DNA from: Antarcticibacterium sp. 1MA-6-2
GTDB lineage: Bacteria > Bacteroidota > Bacteroidia > Flavobacteriales > Flavobacteriaceae
Direction: 5' to 3'
Assembly: GCF_021535135.1 (NCBI RefSeq)
Contig: NZ_CP091036.1
Coordinates: 3,224,001 to 3,288,000, forward strand
Length of the DNA stretch: 64,000 nucleotides
The translations under genes were made by a program, and so were the position numbers. Below are positions 20,993-31,210 of the stretch, piece after piece (within the stretch, counting starts at the first letter, position 1; each line of letters opens with the position of its first letter). A model generated the notes under the pieces. That model had not been told where the DNA came from, did no database searches, and saw only the letters and a program-made list of their open reading frames with translations.

Positions 20993-21934
20993 ATGCCAAA
21001 TGTAATTACAGATGCCAAGATCTTTACCTGTACCCAAAGCCGGGAACTTTCCGAAAAAATAGCTGAAGCTTACGGTGCTCCCCTCGGGAATGTTATAACC
21101 AGTACTTATAGCGATGGTGAATTTCAGCCTTCCTTTGAAGAGTCTGTTAGGGGATCGCGGGTATTTATTATTGGTTCCACACATCCCGGGAGTGATCACC
21201 TTATGGAGATGCTGTTAATGCTCGACGCAGCAAAAAGAGCATCTGCACGACATATTACTGCTGTTTTACCTTATTTTGGTTGGGCAAGGCAGGATCGTAA
21301 AGACAAACCAAGGGTGCCAATTGCTGCAAAAATGGTAGCTAGTATTCTTGAAACCGCAGGTGCGACAAGGATAATCACAATGGACTTACATGCTGATCAA
21401 ATTCAGGGGTTTTTTGAGAAACCTGTTGATCATCTCTTCGCTTCAACTGTCTTTTTACCCTATCTAAGGGATCTTAACCTTGAGGATCTTACGATCGCAT
21501 CACCAGATATGGGAGGTTCCAAAAGAGCTTATGCCTATTCTAAAGCTCTTGAGAGCGATGTGGTTATTTGTTATAAGCAACGAGCAAAGGCCAATATAAT
21601 TACTCATATGGAACTTATTGGAGATGTTACTGGCAAAAACGTGGTTTTGGTTGATGACATGGTAGATACAGCCGGAACCCTTACTGCAGCGGCAGACTTA
21701 ATGATGGAACGCGGAGCATTAAGTGTGAGGGCAATTTGTACTCACCCAATTCTCTCAGGAAAAGCCTATGAAAGAATCGAAAGTTCAAAATTGCAGGAAT
21801 TAATCGTTACAGATTCCATTCCTTTAAAAAAAGAAAGCCGAAAAATAAGAGTAGTAAGCTGTGCTCAATTATTTGCCGATGTGATGCAACGGGTACATCA
21901 AAACAGGTCTATTAGTACTAACTTTATAATGTAA
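20993..21934 (+). CDS. prs: Ribose-phosphate pyrophosphokinase
   Basis: Makes PRPP from ribose 5-phosphate and ATP (EC 2.7.6.1) for nucleotide, His and Trp synthesis. About 313 aa from ATG 20993; the longer in-frame start adds residues outside the family. Motifs: YSDGEFQPSFEESVRG, LPYFGWARQDRKDKPRVPIAAK, TMDLHADQIQGFF, SPDMGGSKRA and the PRPP loop VVLVDDMVDTAGTLT. Intact. Followed after repeats by rplY and pth, the usual gene order in Flavobacteria. Confidence 0.97.
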   Translation: MPNVITDAKIFTCTQSRELSEKIAEAYGAPLGNVITSTYSDGEFQPSFEESVRGSRVFIIGSTHPGSDHLMEMLLMLDAAKRASARHITAVLPYFGWARQDRKDKPRVPIAAKMVASILETAGATRIITMDLHADQIQGFFEKPVDHLFASTVFLPYLRDLNLEDLTIASPDMGGSKRAYAYSKALESDVVICYKQRAKANIITHMELIGDVTGKNVVLVDDMVDTAGTLTAAADLMMERGALSVRAICTHPILSGKAYERIESSKLQELIVTDSIPLKKESRKIRVVSCAQLFADVMQRVHQNRSISTNFIM

Positions 21935-22574
21935 ATAAGGAAAGAGGAGAGGGGTGAAACTGGTCTTAAAATTCCTACTGCCATTACGCGCGAAGAAGAT
22001 TAACATTTCGTAAAATGACTTATCTCTTGGTAAAGCAATCTCACCTTCAGGAGGAAAAGTGGTCAACGATAATAGTCTTTGGGGTTCTGGGGAAAAACTT
22101 CAAAATTTTCGTCATCCTGAATTTATTTCAGGATCTCCCTGTACTTAAAACCAGGATCCTCTGTTTTCCGTTGTTGTTCTCTGCCTAAAAGAATTGTTTG
22201 TGCATTCGTAGCAATTTGCAGTCCGCCAGGATTCACCAGTTAATTCTGCGAATTCTGGGGAAAAACTTCAAAATTTACGTCACCCTGAATTTATTTCAGG
22301 ACATCGTTTATTTTAAATAAAGTTCCTCTGTTTCCGTTGTTGTTCTCTGCCAAAAAGAAATTAGTGCATTGGTGGCAGTTTTCAGTCTGCCATTTAATTC
22401 TGCAATTTCTGCGGGAAAAATCGGGAAGAGAATATTTTAAGCTTAAGGAAAGGAGGGTGCACTGGTATTTCAAAGTAATCCTATTCAGGGGTAAACGGAC
22501 ATTAAAATAATTCTCTCACAGCACTTTAATAACATAAAAAAATATCGCACCTTTGCAGCCTAAAATTTTTAACA
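21935..22574. repeat. Duplicated intergenic unit with palindrome
   Basis: Two copies of a unit of about 140 bp at roughly 22084-22220 and 22251-22395, sharing TTCTGGGGAAAAACTTCAAAATT, a palindrome CCTGAATTTATTTCAGG, and a CTCTGTTT(T)CCGTTGTTGTTCTCTGCC block. The palindrome forms a stem with a short loop. No gene is seen; the rplY promoter should lie at the right end near 22540-22560, where CACCTTTG approximates the -7 box. Confidence 0.65.
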
Positions 22575-23232
22575 ATGAAATCACTAACGATCAACGGATC
22601 TAAAAGAGAAAGCGTAGGAAAAAAGGTATCTAAAGACCTACGTAATGCTGGAAAGGTTCCTTGCGTACTATACGGAGGGGGCGAGCCATTACACTTTGCA
22701 GCAGATGAGATTGCCTTCAAAGACCTCGTGTACACTCCTGATGTACATACAGTGGTTTTAGATTTAGGTGGAGAGAGCTACAATGCTGTTCTACAGGACA
22801 TCCAGTTTCACCCTGTAACAGATGCTATCCTTCACATGGATTTTTACCAAATCTTTGAAGACAAAGAAATTACAATGGAAATTCCTGTTCATACTAAAGG
22901 TGTTGCAAGAGGAGTAAAGAATGGTGGGGTATTGCGTTACAACCTAAGGAGAATTAAAGTTAAAGGTCTTCCTCAAAATCTTCCTGATTTTATTGAAGCC
23001 GATGTTACCAGCCTTAAAATTGGAAACAAACTTTATGTTACTGCGGTAGCAAGCGACGACTATAAAATTCAGCATCCTGATAATACTGTTATATGCCAGG
23101 TGAAAACATCTCGTAACATTATTGCAGATACTGAAGATGAAGAGGAAGAAACAGCTGCAGACGAAGTACTAAGCAACTGAAGTTTCTGAAGAAGGAAACA
23201 CTCAGTCGGGAGCAACTGACGCTAAGGAGTAA
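22575..23232 (+). CDS. rplY: 50S ribosomal protein L25/general stress protein Ctc
   Basis: L25, binding 5S rRNA in the large ribosomal subunit; about 218 aa repaired, the long CTC type. [17 protein letters not shown] and [14 protein letters not shown] open the L25 domain; [19 protein letters not shown] and [14 protein letters not shown] mark the beta domain; an acidic tail follows. The frame is broken at 23168-23174 (ACTAAGC) in the tail; restoring ACCGGC gives [17 protein letters not shown] and a stop at 23230-23232. Terminator immediately downstream. Confidence 0.95.
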
Positions 23233-23255
23233 ATTTTTTTCTAAGAATAAATTTA

Positions 23256-23290
23256 AACATCCCATTCCGAAAGGTTTGGGATGTTTTTTT
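23256..23290 (+). terminator. Rho-independent terminator after rplY
   Basis: AAACATCCCA against TGGGATGTTT with an 11-nt loop, followed by seven Ts. Confidence 0.85.
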
Positions 23291-23304
23291 ATAATAGGAC
23301 AGAT

Positions 23305-23450
23305 ACTGTCGCGGATTGCAAATCCGCGCCAACGCCAGCAAAAGCGAAGGCGGATGCTATTGTGGAAATGGAGTTGAGTTGTAATAATATAACGCAGAAG
23401 ATGGCGCGGATTTGTAACGGATGCTAGCGCGGATTTGTAATCCGTGCTTC
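23305..23450. repeat. REP-like GCGCGGATTTGTAATCCGTGC repeats
   Basis: Palindromic elements of the form GCGGATT(TGTA/GCA)AATCCGC occur at 23311-23327 and twice in 23404-23448. The same element returns at 51847-51885, 52790-52820 and 52865-52895. Dispersed intergenic palindromes with no open frame inside. Confidence 0.7.
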
Positions 23451-23567
23451 GTACTATCGGACTTTATACTATGGGGCTTTATACTACCGTGCTATGAGAA
23501 TTAGTGTTTCATAACCTTCAGCAACTGTTAAGAGTTAAAAAGTATGGGGAAAGAGCCTTATTAATTT

Positions 23568-23575
23568 TATCTTTG
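23568..23575 (+). promoter_or_regulatory. Bacteroidota -7 element (TATCTTTG) of pth
   Basis: Exact TAnnTTTG match 14 bp before the preferred pth ATG at 23590. Confidence 0.55.
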
Positions 23576-23589
23576 CCAAAACTTAATTC

Positions 23590-24217
23590 ATGCTGGCATT
23601 CTTCGGAAGAATATTGAGCAAAAAACACCCAGAGGAACAGGTAGACCCCATGAAAAAATTTTTAATTGCTTAGCCTCGGGAATATTGGCCCAAAATATCA
23701 CAACACCCGTCACAATATTGGTTTCAGGATTCTTGACCATCTGGCCCACAAAGAAGATATAAGCTTTTCGACTGAAAAGCTTGGTGACGTTGCTACCTAT
23801 AAGTTCAAAGGCCGCACTTTCATTCTGTTAAAACCATCCACTTACATGAATCTTAGTGGAAAAGCAGTTAATTACTGGCTCACTAAAGAAAAAATTCCAC
23901 TGGAAAATCTGTTGGTTATTACAGATGATCTCAATCTTGAGTTTGGAACCATCCGCGTAAAAACAAAAGGCAGTGATGGAGGGCATAATGGTCTTAAAGA
24001 TATACAGGCTACTCTTAATACTACCAACTACAACAGGTTTAGATTTGGGATAAGCAACGAATACAGTAAAGGGAGGCAGATAGATTATGTGCTGGGAGAA
24101 TGGGATGAAGAGGAATTAAAAACAATGCCGGAGCGCCTGGAAAAATCTGTAGAAGTGATAAAATCATTTGGTACGGCAGGAATCAACAATACGATGAATA
24201 CTTTTAACGGTAAATAA
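23590..24217 (+). CDS. pth: Peptidyl-tRNA hydrolase
   Basis: Releases tRNA from peptidyl-tRNA that drops off ribosomes (EC 3.1.1.29). About 208 aa repaired. The start at 23590 gives the extended flavobacterial N-terminus (MLAFFGRIL) before MKKFLIAGLGNIG. The frame is broken at 23668-23674 (GCTTAGC); restoring GCCGGC gives IAGLGNIGPKY, the signature of the family. Catalytic His is in YHNTRHNIGFR, and KPSTYMNLSGKAV, DDLNLEFGTIR and GSDGGHNGLKDI are all present. ribF follows after 6 bp. Confidence 0.96.
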
Positions 24218-24223
24218 TTTCAC

Positions 24224-25163
24224 TTGAAAGAACATAAAGGAGCTTACGCTTTTACCAGCGATCACCCTACGGTTATAACCATTGGCACCTTTGATGGAGT
24301 TCACGCCGGACACCAGAAAATCATTGAGCGCCTCGTAGCTACTGCACGAATGAGCGAACTGGAATCTGTCATTCTCACATTTTTCCCTCATCCAAGGATG
24401 GTGTTGCAAAAAGAAAGTGATATTAAACTTATTAATACTATTGACGAGCGAAAGCAAATCCTTGAACGTTCGGGAATAGATCACCTGGTAGTACATCCTT
24501 TTACCCATCATTTCTCGCGCTTAACAGCCCTGGAATTCGTGCGCGACATTCTCGTTAATAAACTGCACGCAAAGAAAGTAATTATAGGCTATGACCATAG
24601 GTTTGGCCGTAACCGTACGGCAGATATAAATACCCTAAAGGAATTTGGAGAAGAATTTAACTTTGATGTTGAGGAGATAAGTCAGCAGGAGATTGAGGAT
24701 GTGGCCGTAAGTTCTACCAAGATCAGGAATGCTCTTCTTGAAGGTCGCGTAGAGAAGGCTAACCTAGTACCTTCAGCATCCATTTACCCTTACGGGCACT
24801 GTGGTTAAAGGAAAAGGACTAGGTAAAAAATTTGGCTACCCCACGGCAAATTTAAAGATTGAGGAAGAGTACAAACTTATCCCCGGGAACGGTGTTTATG
24901 TAGTACGTGCCTTTATTGAAGATATCCCGTATTTTGGAATGATGAATATCGGCACCAATCCTACTGTGGGCGGGGAGGAACTTACCATTGAAACCTATTT
25001 CTTTTTTTTAGACAAAAATCTTTATGGAATGAAGCTTCAAATTGAAATGCTTACCCGTATAAGAGATGAGAAGAAATTTGACACAGTTGACGCTCTAAAG
25101 ATAGCGATGAAACAGGATGAAGCTTTTTCAATAAAATATATTGAAGATAATTATGCTGAATAA
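24224..25163 (+). CDS. ribF: Bifunctional riboflavin kinase/FAD synthetase
   Basis: Makes FMN and FAD from riboflavin (EC 2.7.1.26 / 2.7.7.2). About 312 aa repaired. The nucleotidyltransferase domain has TIGTFDGVHAGHQKI, GYDHRFGRNR and SSTKIRNALLEG; the kinase domain has GTVVKGKGLGKKFGYPTANL and NIGTNPTVGG. The frame is broken at 24762-24768 (ACCTAGT); ACCGGT restores KANRYLQHPFTLTG. TTG start at 24224 is the only reasonable one. Overlaps the next gene by 11 bp. Confidence 0.95.
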
Positions 25164-26472
25164 GTGGTTCTTCACCAGAATCGACAATAGTGCCCTGGTA
25201 GTTTTCCGGGTGCTATTTGGATTTTTAATTGCTGTTGAAGCTTTTGGAGCCATTTTTACGGGTTGGATAAAACGTACTCTCATTGAGCCCCAGGAAACAT
25301 TTAATTTTATAGGATTTGAATTTCTGCAACCGCTTCCCGGGAATGGAATGTTGTATTATTATGCCGTTATGGGGATGTTCGGGATTTTTGTGATGCTGGG
25401 ATATCGCTACAGGGTAAGTATTATAGCGTATGGTATAATGTGGACGGCTGTATATCTTATGCAGAAATCTTCCTATAACAATCACTATTACCTCCTGATG
25501 CTGTTGTGTATATTAATGGCATTTTTTCCTGCACACCGTAGTTTCTCTCTTGATGCCCGCCGTAATCCGGCAATAAGATCTATATCTATGCCTCGTTGGG
25601 TGTGGGTAACTATTGTCCTGCAACTGTTTATTGTCTATACCTATGCGGCAATTGCAAAGATATACCCCGACTGGTTTAACGGAACTTTCCCACGGCTGCT
25701 TATGGCGGGTAAAAAAGATTACTGGCTGGTAGGAGAGTTTCTGCAGCAAAACTGGGTTCATCAAAGCATGGTGTGGTACGGCTTCTTTTTTGACCTGCTG
25801 GTAATACCTCTGCTTCTTTGGAAAAGAACGCGGCTATTTGCCTTCATAGCAGCGGTCTTTTTCCATCTCTTTAATAGTTTTGTGCTGCATATTGGCATTT
25901 TTCCTTATCTCGCTCTGGCATTTACAATTTTCTTTTTTTCAAGCCGTACAATCCACAGCCTCTTTCTGCGGGGAAGAAAAGAATATTATGGTGGAAATGA
26001 AATTATAGTTCCGGCCCATAAAAACCTGCTTATGTTCCTTTTTTCCGGTTGGTTTCTGGTGCAAATCGCTTTACCGCTTCGACATCATTTTTTTGAGGAT
26101 AATGTATTATGGACAGAAGAAGGGCACCGTTTAAGCTGGAGAATGATGTTACGCAGCAAAGGTGGGAGCAGCACCTTTAAGGTGGTTGAGAAAGGCACCA
26201 CGGATACTATATATGTTAAAAAACAGGATTACTTAACTCAAAAACAAATGCGGGCCATTAATAGCAAGCCAGACATGATCTGGCAATTCGCGCATCGCTT
26301 AAAAAGAGAATATGCTGAACAGGGAAAAGATATTCAGGTATTTGTAAATGCAAAGGTAATGGTGAACGGGAGGCCTTCACAAACCTTAATTAACCCCAAA
26401 GTTGATCTCGCTGCAGAAAAATGGCGACATTTTAAACATCACGACTGGATCTTACCTTCAAAATTGGAGTAA
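25153..26472 (+). CDS. HTTM/vitamin K-dependent gamma-carboxylase-like membrane protein
   Basis: About 439 aa with many hydrophobic helices in the first 300 residues and a soluble C-terminal third. NSALVVFRVLFGFLIAVEAFG at the start, YAAIAKIYPDWFNG, HLFNSFVLHIGIFPYLAL and the later LRHHFFEDNVLWTEEGHRLSWRMMLRSK are typical of the HTTM family related to vitamin K-dependent gamma-glutamyl carboxylase. ATG 25153 is preferred over the upstream TTG and overlaps ribF, so the two are translationally coupled. The bacterial function of this family is not established. Intact. Confidence 0.85.
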   Translation: MLNKWFFTRIDNSALVVFRVLFGFLIAVEAFGAIFTGWIKRTLIEPQETFNFIGFEFLQPLPGNGMLYYYAVMGMFGIFVMLGYRYRVSIIAYGIMWTAVYLMQKSSYNNHYYLLMLLCILMAFFPAHRSFSLDARRNPAIRSISMPRWVWVTIVLQLFIVYTYAAIAKIYPDWFNGTFPRLLMAGKKDYWLVGEFLQQNWVHQSMVWYGFFFDLLVIPLLLWKRTRLFAFIAAVFFHLFNSFVLHIGIFPYLALAFTIFFFSSRTIHSLFLRGRKEYYGGNEIIVPAHKNLLMFLFSGWFLVQIALPLRHHFFEDNVLWTEEGHRLSWRMMLRSKGGSSTFKVVEKGTTDTIYVKKQDYLTQKQMRAINSKPDMIWQFAHRLKREYAEQGKDIQVFVNAKVMVNGRPSQTLINPKVDLAAEKWRHFKHHDWILPSKLE

Positions 26473-26619
26473 ATGACCATTAAAATATTGACAAACTCTT
26501 CAAGCAGGCCATTTCTTTGATGATTGTCTAAAATACCCCATGTATCTGGATTAGCTTTAGGCTAATAATTTGTCCCGCTTTTGTTACATTTGTGCCACAC
26601 TAAAAATCAGGTAGGCTTT

Positions 26620-27879
26620 ATGTTACAGGTTAACAATATACGGGCGAATAAAGAGGCATATACTAAGGCTCTTAAGAAAAGAAATTTTAATGCTGAAGAC
26701 ACTTTAAATGATGTTTTACAGCTGGACGAAATCCGTCGCTCTACCCAGTCGCAACTTGATGATACTTTAGCTGAATCAAACCAGGTTTCCAGGGAAATCG
26801 GACTTTTATTTAAGACGGGGGAACATCTCAAAGCCGGAGTTTTAAAGGAGAAATCGGCTAAGCTGAAGGAATCCTCTAAAACTCTTTCTGAAACTCTTAA
26901 TGATACTGTTCTAAGGCTTGAGCAGTTGTTATACACTATTCCCAATGTACCACATGAGTCTGTTCCGGAAGGAGCGGGAGAGGCAGATAATGAAGAAATC
27001 TTTTCTTCCGGAGAAATACCACAACTAGCTGAAGGTTCCCTGCCACACTGGGAACTTGCAAAAAAATACGACATTATAGATTTTGAGCTTGGGAATAAGA
27101 TCACCGGAGCTGGCTTTCCTGTTTACAAAGGAAAAGGTTCTAGGCTGCAGCGGGCGCTAATTGCCTATTTTCTTGATAAAGCTGGAGAAGCAGGCTATAC
27201 CGAATATGAATTGCCACTTTTGGTAAATGAAGCTTCAGGTTTTGGTACAGGACAATTACCCGATAAAGAGGGGCAAATGTACCACGTCACCGAAGATGAT
27301 TTGTATCTCATCCCCACTGCCGAAGTCCCGATTACCAATATGTACAGGGATATGATCTTGAATGAGACTGATCTTCCAATTAAAGCTTCAGGATTTACCC
27401 CTTGTTTCCGAAGGGAAGCAGGTTCATATGGATCGCACGTTCGGGGATTAAATAGATTACATCAATTTGACAAAGTAGAATTGGTGCGCATTGAGAAGCC
27501 GGAAAACTCCTATCCTGCCCTGGAAGGAATGGTAGAGCACGTCAAAAACCTGCTTGAGGAATTAAAACTTCCATACCGTATTTTAAGATTATGCGGCGGC
27601 GATTTAGGATTTACTTCAGCCCTTACTTATGATTTTGAAGTTTTTTCTACCGCTCAGGATCGCTGGCTGGAAATAAGTTCGGTTTCAAACTTTGAGACTT
27701 TCCAGGCTAACAGGTTAAAACTTAGATTTAAAGACAGGGAAGGTAACAAACAATTGCTGCATACGCTTAATGGGAGTGCTCTGGCATTACCAAGAGTTCT
27801 GGCAGGAATACTGGAAAATTACCAAACACCTCAAGGAATAAAAGTTCCTGAAGTACTGGTGAAATACAATAGGTTTTGA
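26620..27879 (+). CDS. serS: Seryl-tRNA synthetase
   Basis: Charges tRNA-Ser (EC 6.1.1.11), cytosolic class II synthetase. About 419 aa from ATG 26620; upstream in-frame codons are leader and hold a TTACATTTG promoter-like element at 26584-26592. N-terminal coiled coil (residues about 25-110), then TEYELPLLVNEASGFGTGQLP, PTAEVPITNMYRDMIL, motif 2 FRREAGSYGSHVRGLNRLHQFDKVEL, LCGGDLGFTSALTYDFEV and motif 3 TLNGSALALPRVLAGILENYQ. Intact. Confidence 0.97.
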   Translation: MLQVNNIRANKEAYTKALKKRNFNAEDTLNDVLQLDEIRRSTQSQLDDTLAESNQVSREIGLLFKTGEHLKAGVLKEKSAKLKESSKTLSETLNDTVLRLEQLLYTIPNVPHESVPEGAGEADNEEIFSSGEIPQLAEGSLPHWELAKKYDIIDFELGNKITGAGFPVYKGKGSRLQRALIAYFLDKAGEAGYTEYELPLLVNEASGFGTGQLPDKEGQMYHVTEDDLYLIPTAEVPITNMYRDMILNETDLPIKASGFTPCFRREAGSYGSHVRGLNRLHQFDKVELVRIEKPENSYPALEGMVEHVKNLLEELKLPYRILRLCGGDLGFTSALTYDFEVFSTAQDRWLEISSVSNFETFQANRLKLRFKDREGNKQLLHTLNGSALALPRVLAGILENYQTPQGIKVPEVLVKYNRF

Positions 27880-27910
27880 TCTTATAGATTAACAGGAATT
27901 ACATATTTGA

Positions 27911-27947
27911 AACAGCGCATTTTGTTATCTTTACGAAATGCGCTGTT
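27911..27947. promoter_or_regulatory. 12-bp perfect inverted repeat over the TPR gene start
   Basis: AACAGCGCATTT (27911-27922) and AAATGCGCTGTT (27936-27947) are perfect reverse complements separated by 13 bases. The spacer contains TATCTTTAC, a near match to the -7 box, and the right arm contains the ATG of the TPR gene. It could be an operator around the promoter, or a hairpin that terminates serS transcripts or hides the start codon. Confidence 0.6.
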
Positions 27948-29722
27948 TTCTATTTATAAGCCTTTGTCTCTTCACAACTTTCAGTCATTTTGCCCAGAAC
28001 GATCAGCTGGCGCGAAATTACCTGGAACAGGGAGAGTATGAAAAAGCCTTAAAGACTTATCAGCAACTATATCAGGAGAGTCCCGGGAATTCTACCTATT
28101 TCTACGGTCTAATTACTGCATACCAGGAAATGGAAAATTTTGATGCAGCTGAAGCTCTTCTGAAGGAAAGAATGCAGAAGATCCTGAACAACCCCAATAT
28201 GCATATAGAGTTGGGACATAATTTTGAGTTGCAGCAAAAAACCGAAGAAGCCCAGCAACAATACAACACCGCAATTGAAATGCTGAAGGAAAACTCGAAT
28301 TATACCTATTCCGTTGCCCGCACCTTTGAAAAATACAGCCTTCTGGATTATGCGGTGCAGGCATATAAATCGGGTTCTGAATTAGGTTCAGATATGAACT
28401 TTGATCTGCCCCTTGCAAGAATTTATGGAGAGCAGGGAAAACTGGATGAAATGTTCAATTCTTACCTTGATATAATGGGAAAGGAACCTGAAATAAGTTA
28501 TAACCTGGTAAGGGAATTTGACTAGTATATACTGGAGGATGCTACTAATCCCGCTAATAATGTCCTACGGAAATTGCTCGTTCAAAGGCTTCAGAAGAAT
28601 CAAAACCTTATTTTTAACGAAATGCTCGCCTGGCTATATGTGCAGCAGAAAGAATATGACAAAGCCTTTGCCCAGGAGAAAGCAATTTTCCGCAGAAACA
28701 ATGGAGATATTCAAAGGATCATTCAGCTAACTTTTACGGCAAAAGCTGAAGGTGATCTTGAAACAGCCAAAGATATAGTTGAATTTATTATTGGTGAAAA
28801 CCCGCCGCCGAATATTCTGCTGCAGGCCAATCAACTCCTGCTCGATATGAAGGTGGCCACCTCTACAAAATCTGATTATTCGGGAATTCAAAGAGATTTT
28901 CAGAAATTATTTGAGCAGTTCGGCAGAGGTCGGGAAACATTAGGTTTACAGGTAGATTATGCTAATTTCCTGGCTTTTCAACTTGAGCAGCCTGAAAACG
29001 CCATTAGAGATCTTAGAAACCTTTCAGATCAAACCCTCTCTAATTTTGAGCAGGCAAGAGTGAAAATGGCACTTGCCGATATCCTTGTTCTCGACGAGAA
29101 ATATAATCAGGCTCTTATTTTCTACTCTCAAATTCAGAATCTGGTAAAAAATGATGAAATGTCCCAGTCAGCCAGGTTTAAAGTGGCCAAAACGAGTTAC
29201 TATAAGGGAGATTTTGAATGGGCAAAATCGCAGTTGGATATCTTAAAAGCATCGGCTACGCAATTAATTGCCAATGATGCGATGGAACTGAGTCTGCTAA
29301 TTAGGGACAATACTTTGGAAGATTCGGCTCAGGCTGCATTAAAAAAATACGCGCGGGCAGACCTGCTGGCTTTTCAGAATAAAAATAAAGAAGCTATAAT
29401 TTTATTAGATGAGCTATTGAACGAGTATAAGGGTGATAAAATTGAAGATGATGCTTTGCTGAAGCAGGCTGAATTATACGAGGAGGAAGAAAACTGGAAC
29501 AATGCTGAAGCGAATTATCTGAAGATATTGCAGTTCTATAATAAAAGTATTCTTGCTGATAATGCCACATATAATTTGGCACAGCTCTATAACAACCGGA
29601 TGAACGAACCTGATAAAGCCAGAGATTTTTACGAGAAGATCATATTTAATTTTCCAGATAGTATCTATTTTGTGGATGCCAGAAGGAATTTTAGACAGTT
29701 GCGGGGAGATGAGATTGAGTAG
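27938..29722 (+). CDS. TPR-repeat secreted protein
   Basis: About 594 aa. A signal peptide (FLFISLCLFTTFSHFAQ) is followed by tetratricopeptide repeats throughout (YLEQGEYEKALKTYQQLYQ, NPNMHIELGHNFELQQKTEEAQ, AELYEEEENWNNAEANYLKI, YNLAQLYNNRMNEPDKARDFY). Probably a periplasmic scaffold; partner unknown. One in-frame TAG at 28523-28525 lies in ACTAGT; the predicted ACCGGT gives EFDRYILED, so this is an RCCGGY scar with no length change. Starts 58 bp after serS inside an inverted repeat. Confidence 0.85.
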
Positions 29723-29744
29723 TTTCCCCCGGCCCCCAAAGGGG

Positions 29745-29976
29745 AGTTTGAGAAACAAGAGCCAAGAACCAAGAGCCAAGAGCCGGGAAATAAATTGTTA
29801 TTAATAAGATTTGATCGGAAAAAGAGAAATTGACTCATCAGAAGTTGAGAAAATCTGGTAATATCTGGGGGAAAGAAATTTAGAGAGAAGAGATTAAGAA
29901 AATTTTTATAAAAAAGAAACCTAGAACCTACAACCTACAACCAATAACCAATAACCAATAACCATTAACAATTACC
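29745..29976. repeat. Low-complexity intergenic tandem words
   Basis: Short words repeat in tandem: AAGAGCCAAGAACC-type around 29757-29785 and CCTACAACCTACAACC then CAATAACC x3 around 29924-29965. A similar stretch (GAAACCAGAA words, then GAACCTTGAACC) lies at 32585-32660. No open frame. Such runs are common between flavobacterial genes. Confidence 0.6.
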
Positions 29977-29981
29977 CACAA

Positions 29982-30296
29982 ATGTACATATACAACGTAA
30001 CTACAAATATACAGGAAGATGTTCACGAAGAGTGGCTGGAATGGATGAAGAATGAACATATTCCTGACATGTTGAGCACTAAAAAATTTACTAAAGCGCT
30101 TATGTCCAGGGTAATGGTGGAGGAGGCTATGGGTGGAGTAACTTATTCCGTTCAATACACCTGCATCAACAAAGAGATGCTGCATAAATATTACGAGGAG
30201 GACGCCGCCGATCTAAGGTCCAGGAGCAAAGTTTTTGAAGGAAAATTCGTGAGCTTTCGTACAGAGATGCAAATTATAAGTGAACAAAAAGAGTAG
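29982..30296 (+). CDS. DUF4286 family protein
   Basis: 104-aa small cytosolic protein beginning MYIYNVTTNI, with VHEEWLEWMKNEHIPDML and FVSFRTEMQII, matching my memory of DUF4286, a ferredoxin-like-fold family often next to ksgA in Bacteroidota. Function unknown. 80 bp upstream of ksgA, probably cotranscribed. Intact. Confidence 0.8.
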   Translation: MYIYNVTTNIQEDVHEEWLEWMKNEHIPDMLSTKKFTKALMSRVMVEEAMGGVTYSVQYTCINKEMLHKYYEEDAADLRSRSKVFEGKFVSFRTEMQIISEQKE

Positions 30297-30376
30297 AATA
30301 GACAGGCATATAAGAATGAGAAGAGAGTTTTCGAAAATTCTCTGCACCTCCTAAACAAAAATTCAAAAATTTTTAA

Positions 30377-31210
30377 ATGAAGAAAAGCAAAGGAAAATAC
30401 ACCCCTCAAAATGATCCTGCAGCTGAAGGAGAAGTAAGAGCAAAGAAACATTTGGGTCAACATTTCCTAACCGATGAAAATGTGGCTCAAAAAATAGCTG
30501 ATTCCCTTACCTGGTCCGGCTTTAAAAACGTACTGGAAATAGGTCCGGGAATGGGTGTTTTAACCAAATATTTGCTGAAGAAAGATGTAGATCTGCACGT
30601 AATCGAGATTGACAGAGAAAGCGTTGCTTTTTTAAAAGAAAATTATCCTGATCTTTCGGGAAAGATCCACGAGGAGGATTTCCTGAAATACGATCTAAAA
30701 AACATTTTTCCCGATGCACCTTTTGCCATCATTGGAAATTTCCCTTACAATATTTCAACACAAATAGTTTTTAAAACCCTTGAGAATCGGGAGGATATTC
30801 CTGAATTTTCAGGAATGTTCCAAAAAGAAGTCGCTCAACGTATTGCAGCACCTCATGGGAATAAAACCTACGGAATTCTATCTGTACTTGCACAGGCATT
30901 CTATGAAGTAACATATTTATTTACGGTTCCCCCTGAAGTTTTTAATCCGCCGCCAAAAGTAGAGAGCGGAGTGATAAGGCTAAAACGGAAAGAAAATTAT
31001 TCTCTTCCCTGTAATGAAAAATTGCTTTTTAAAGTGGTGAAAACAGCTTTTCAGCAACGGCGAAAAACTCTTAGAAATAGCTTAAAAATTTTCCAGTTGC
31101 CAGATAATCTTCGCGAAGATGCTATCTTTGGGCAACGTCCTGAACAACTCAGCACCCAACAATTTATTGACCTTACGTTAAAAATTGAACCGTATGCAAT
31201 TTCAACTTAG
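30377..31210 (+). CDS. ksgA: 16S rRNA dimethyladenosine transferase
   Basis: KsgA/RsmA, which dimethylates A1518 and A1519 (E. coli numbering) of 16S rRNA using SAM (EC 2.1.1.182). 277 aa. [23 protein letters not shown] motif [21 protein letters not shown], motif [15 protein letters not shown] and [15 protein letters not shown]. Intact; overlaps the mgtE start by 17 bp. Confidence 0.97.
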   Translation: MKKSKGKYTPQNDPAAEGEVRAKKHLGQHFLTDENVAQKIADSLTWSGFKNVLEIGPGMGVLTKYLLKKDVDLHVIEIDRESVAFLKENYPDLSGKIHEEDFLKYDLKNIFPDAPFAIIGNFPYNISTQIVFKTLENREDIPEFSGMFQKEVAQRIAAPHGNKTYGILSVLAQAFYEVTYLFTVPPEVFNPPPKVESGVIRLKRKENYSLPCNEKLLFKVVKTAFQQRRKTLRNSLKIFQLPDNLREDAIFGQRPEQLSTQQFIDLTLKIEPYAIST

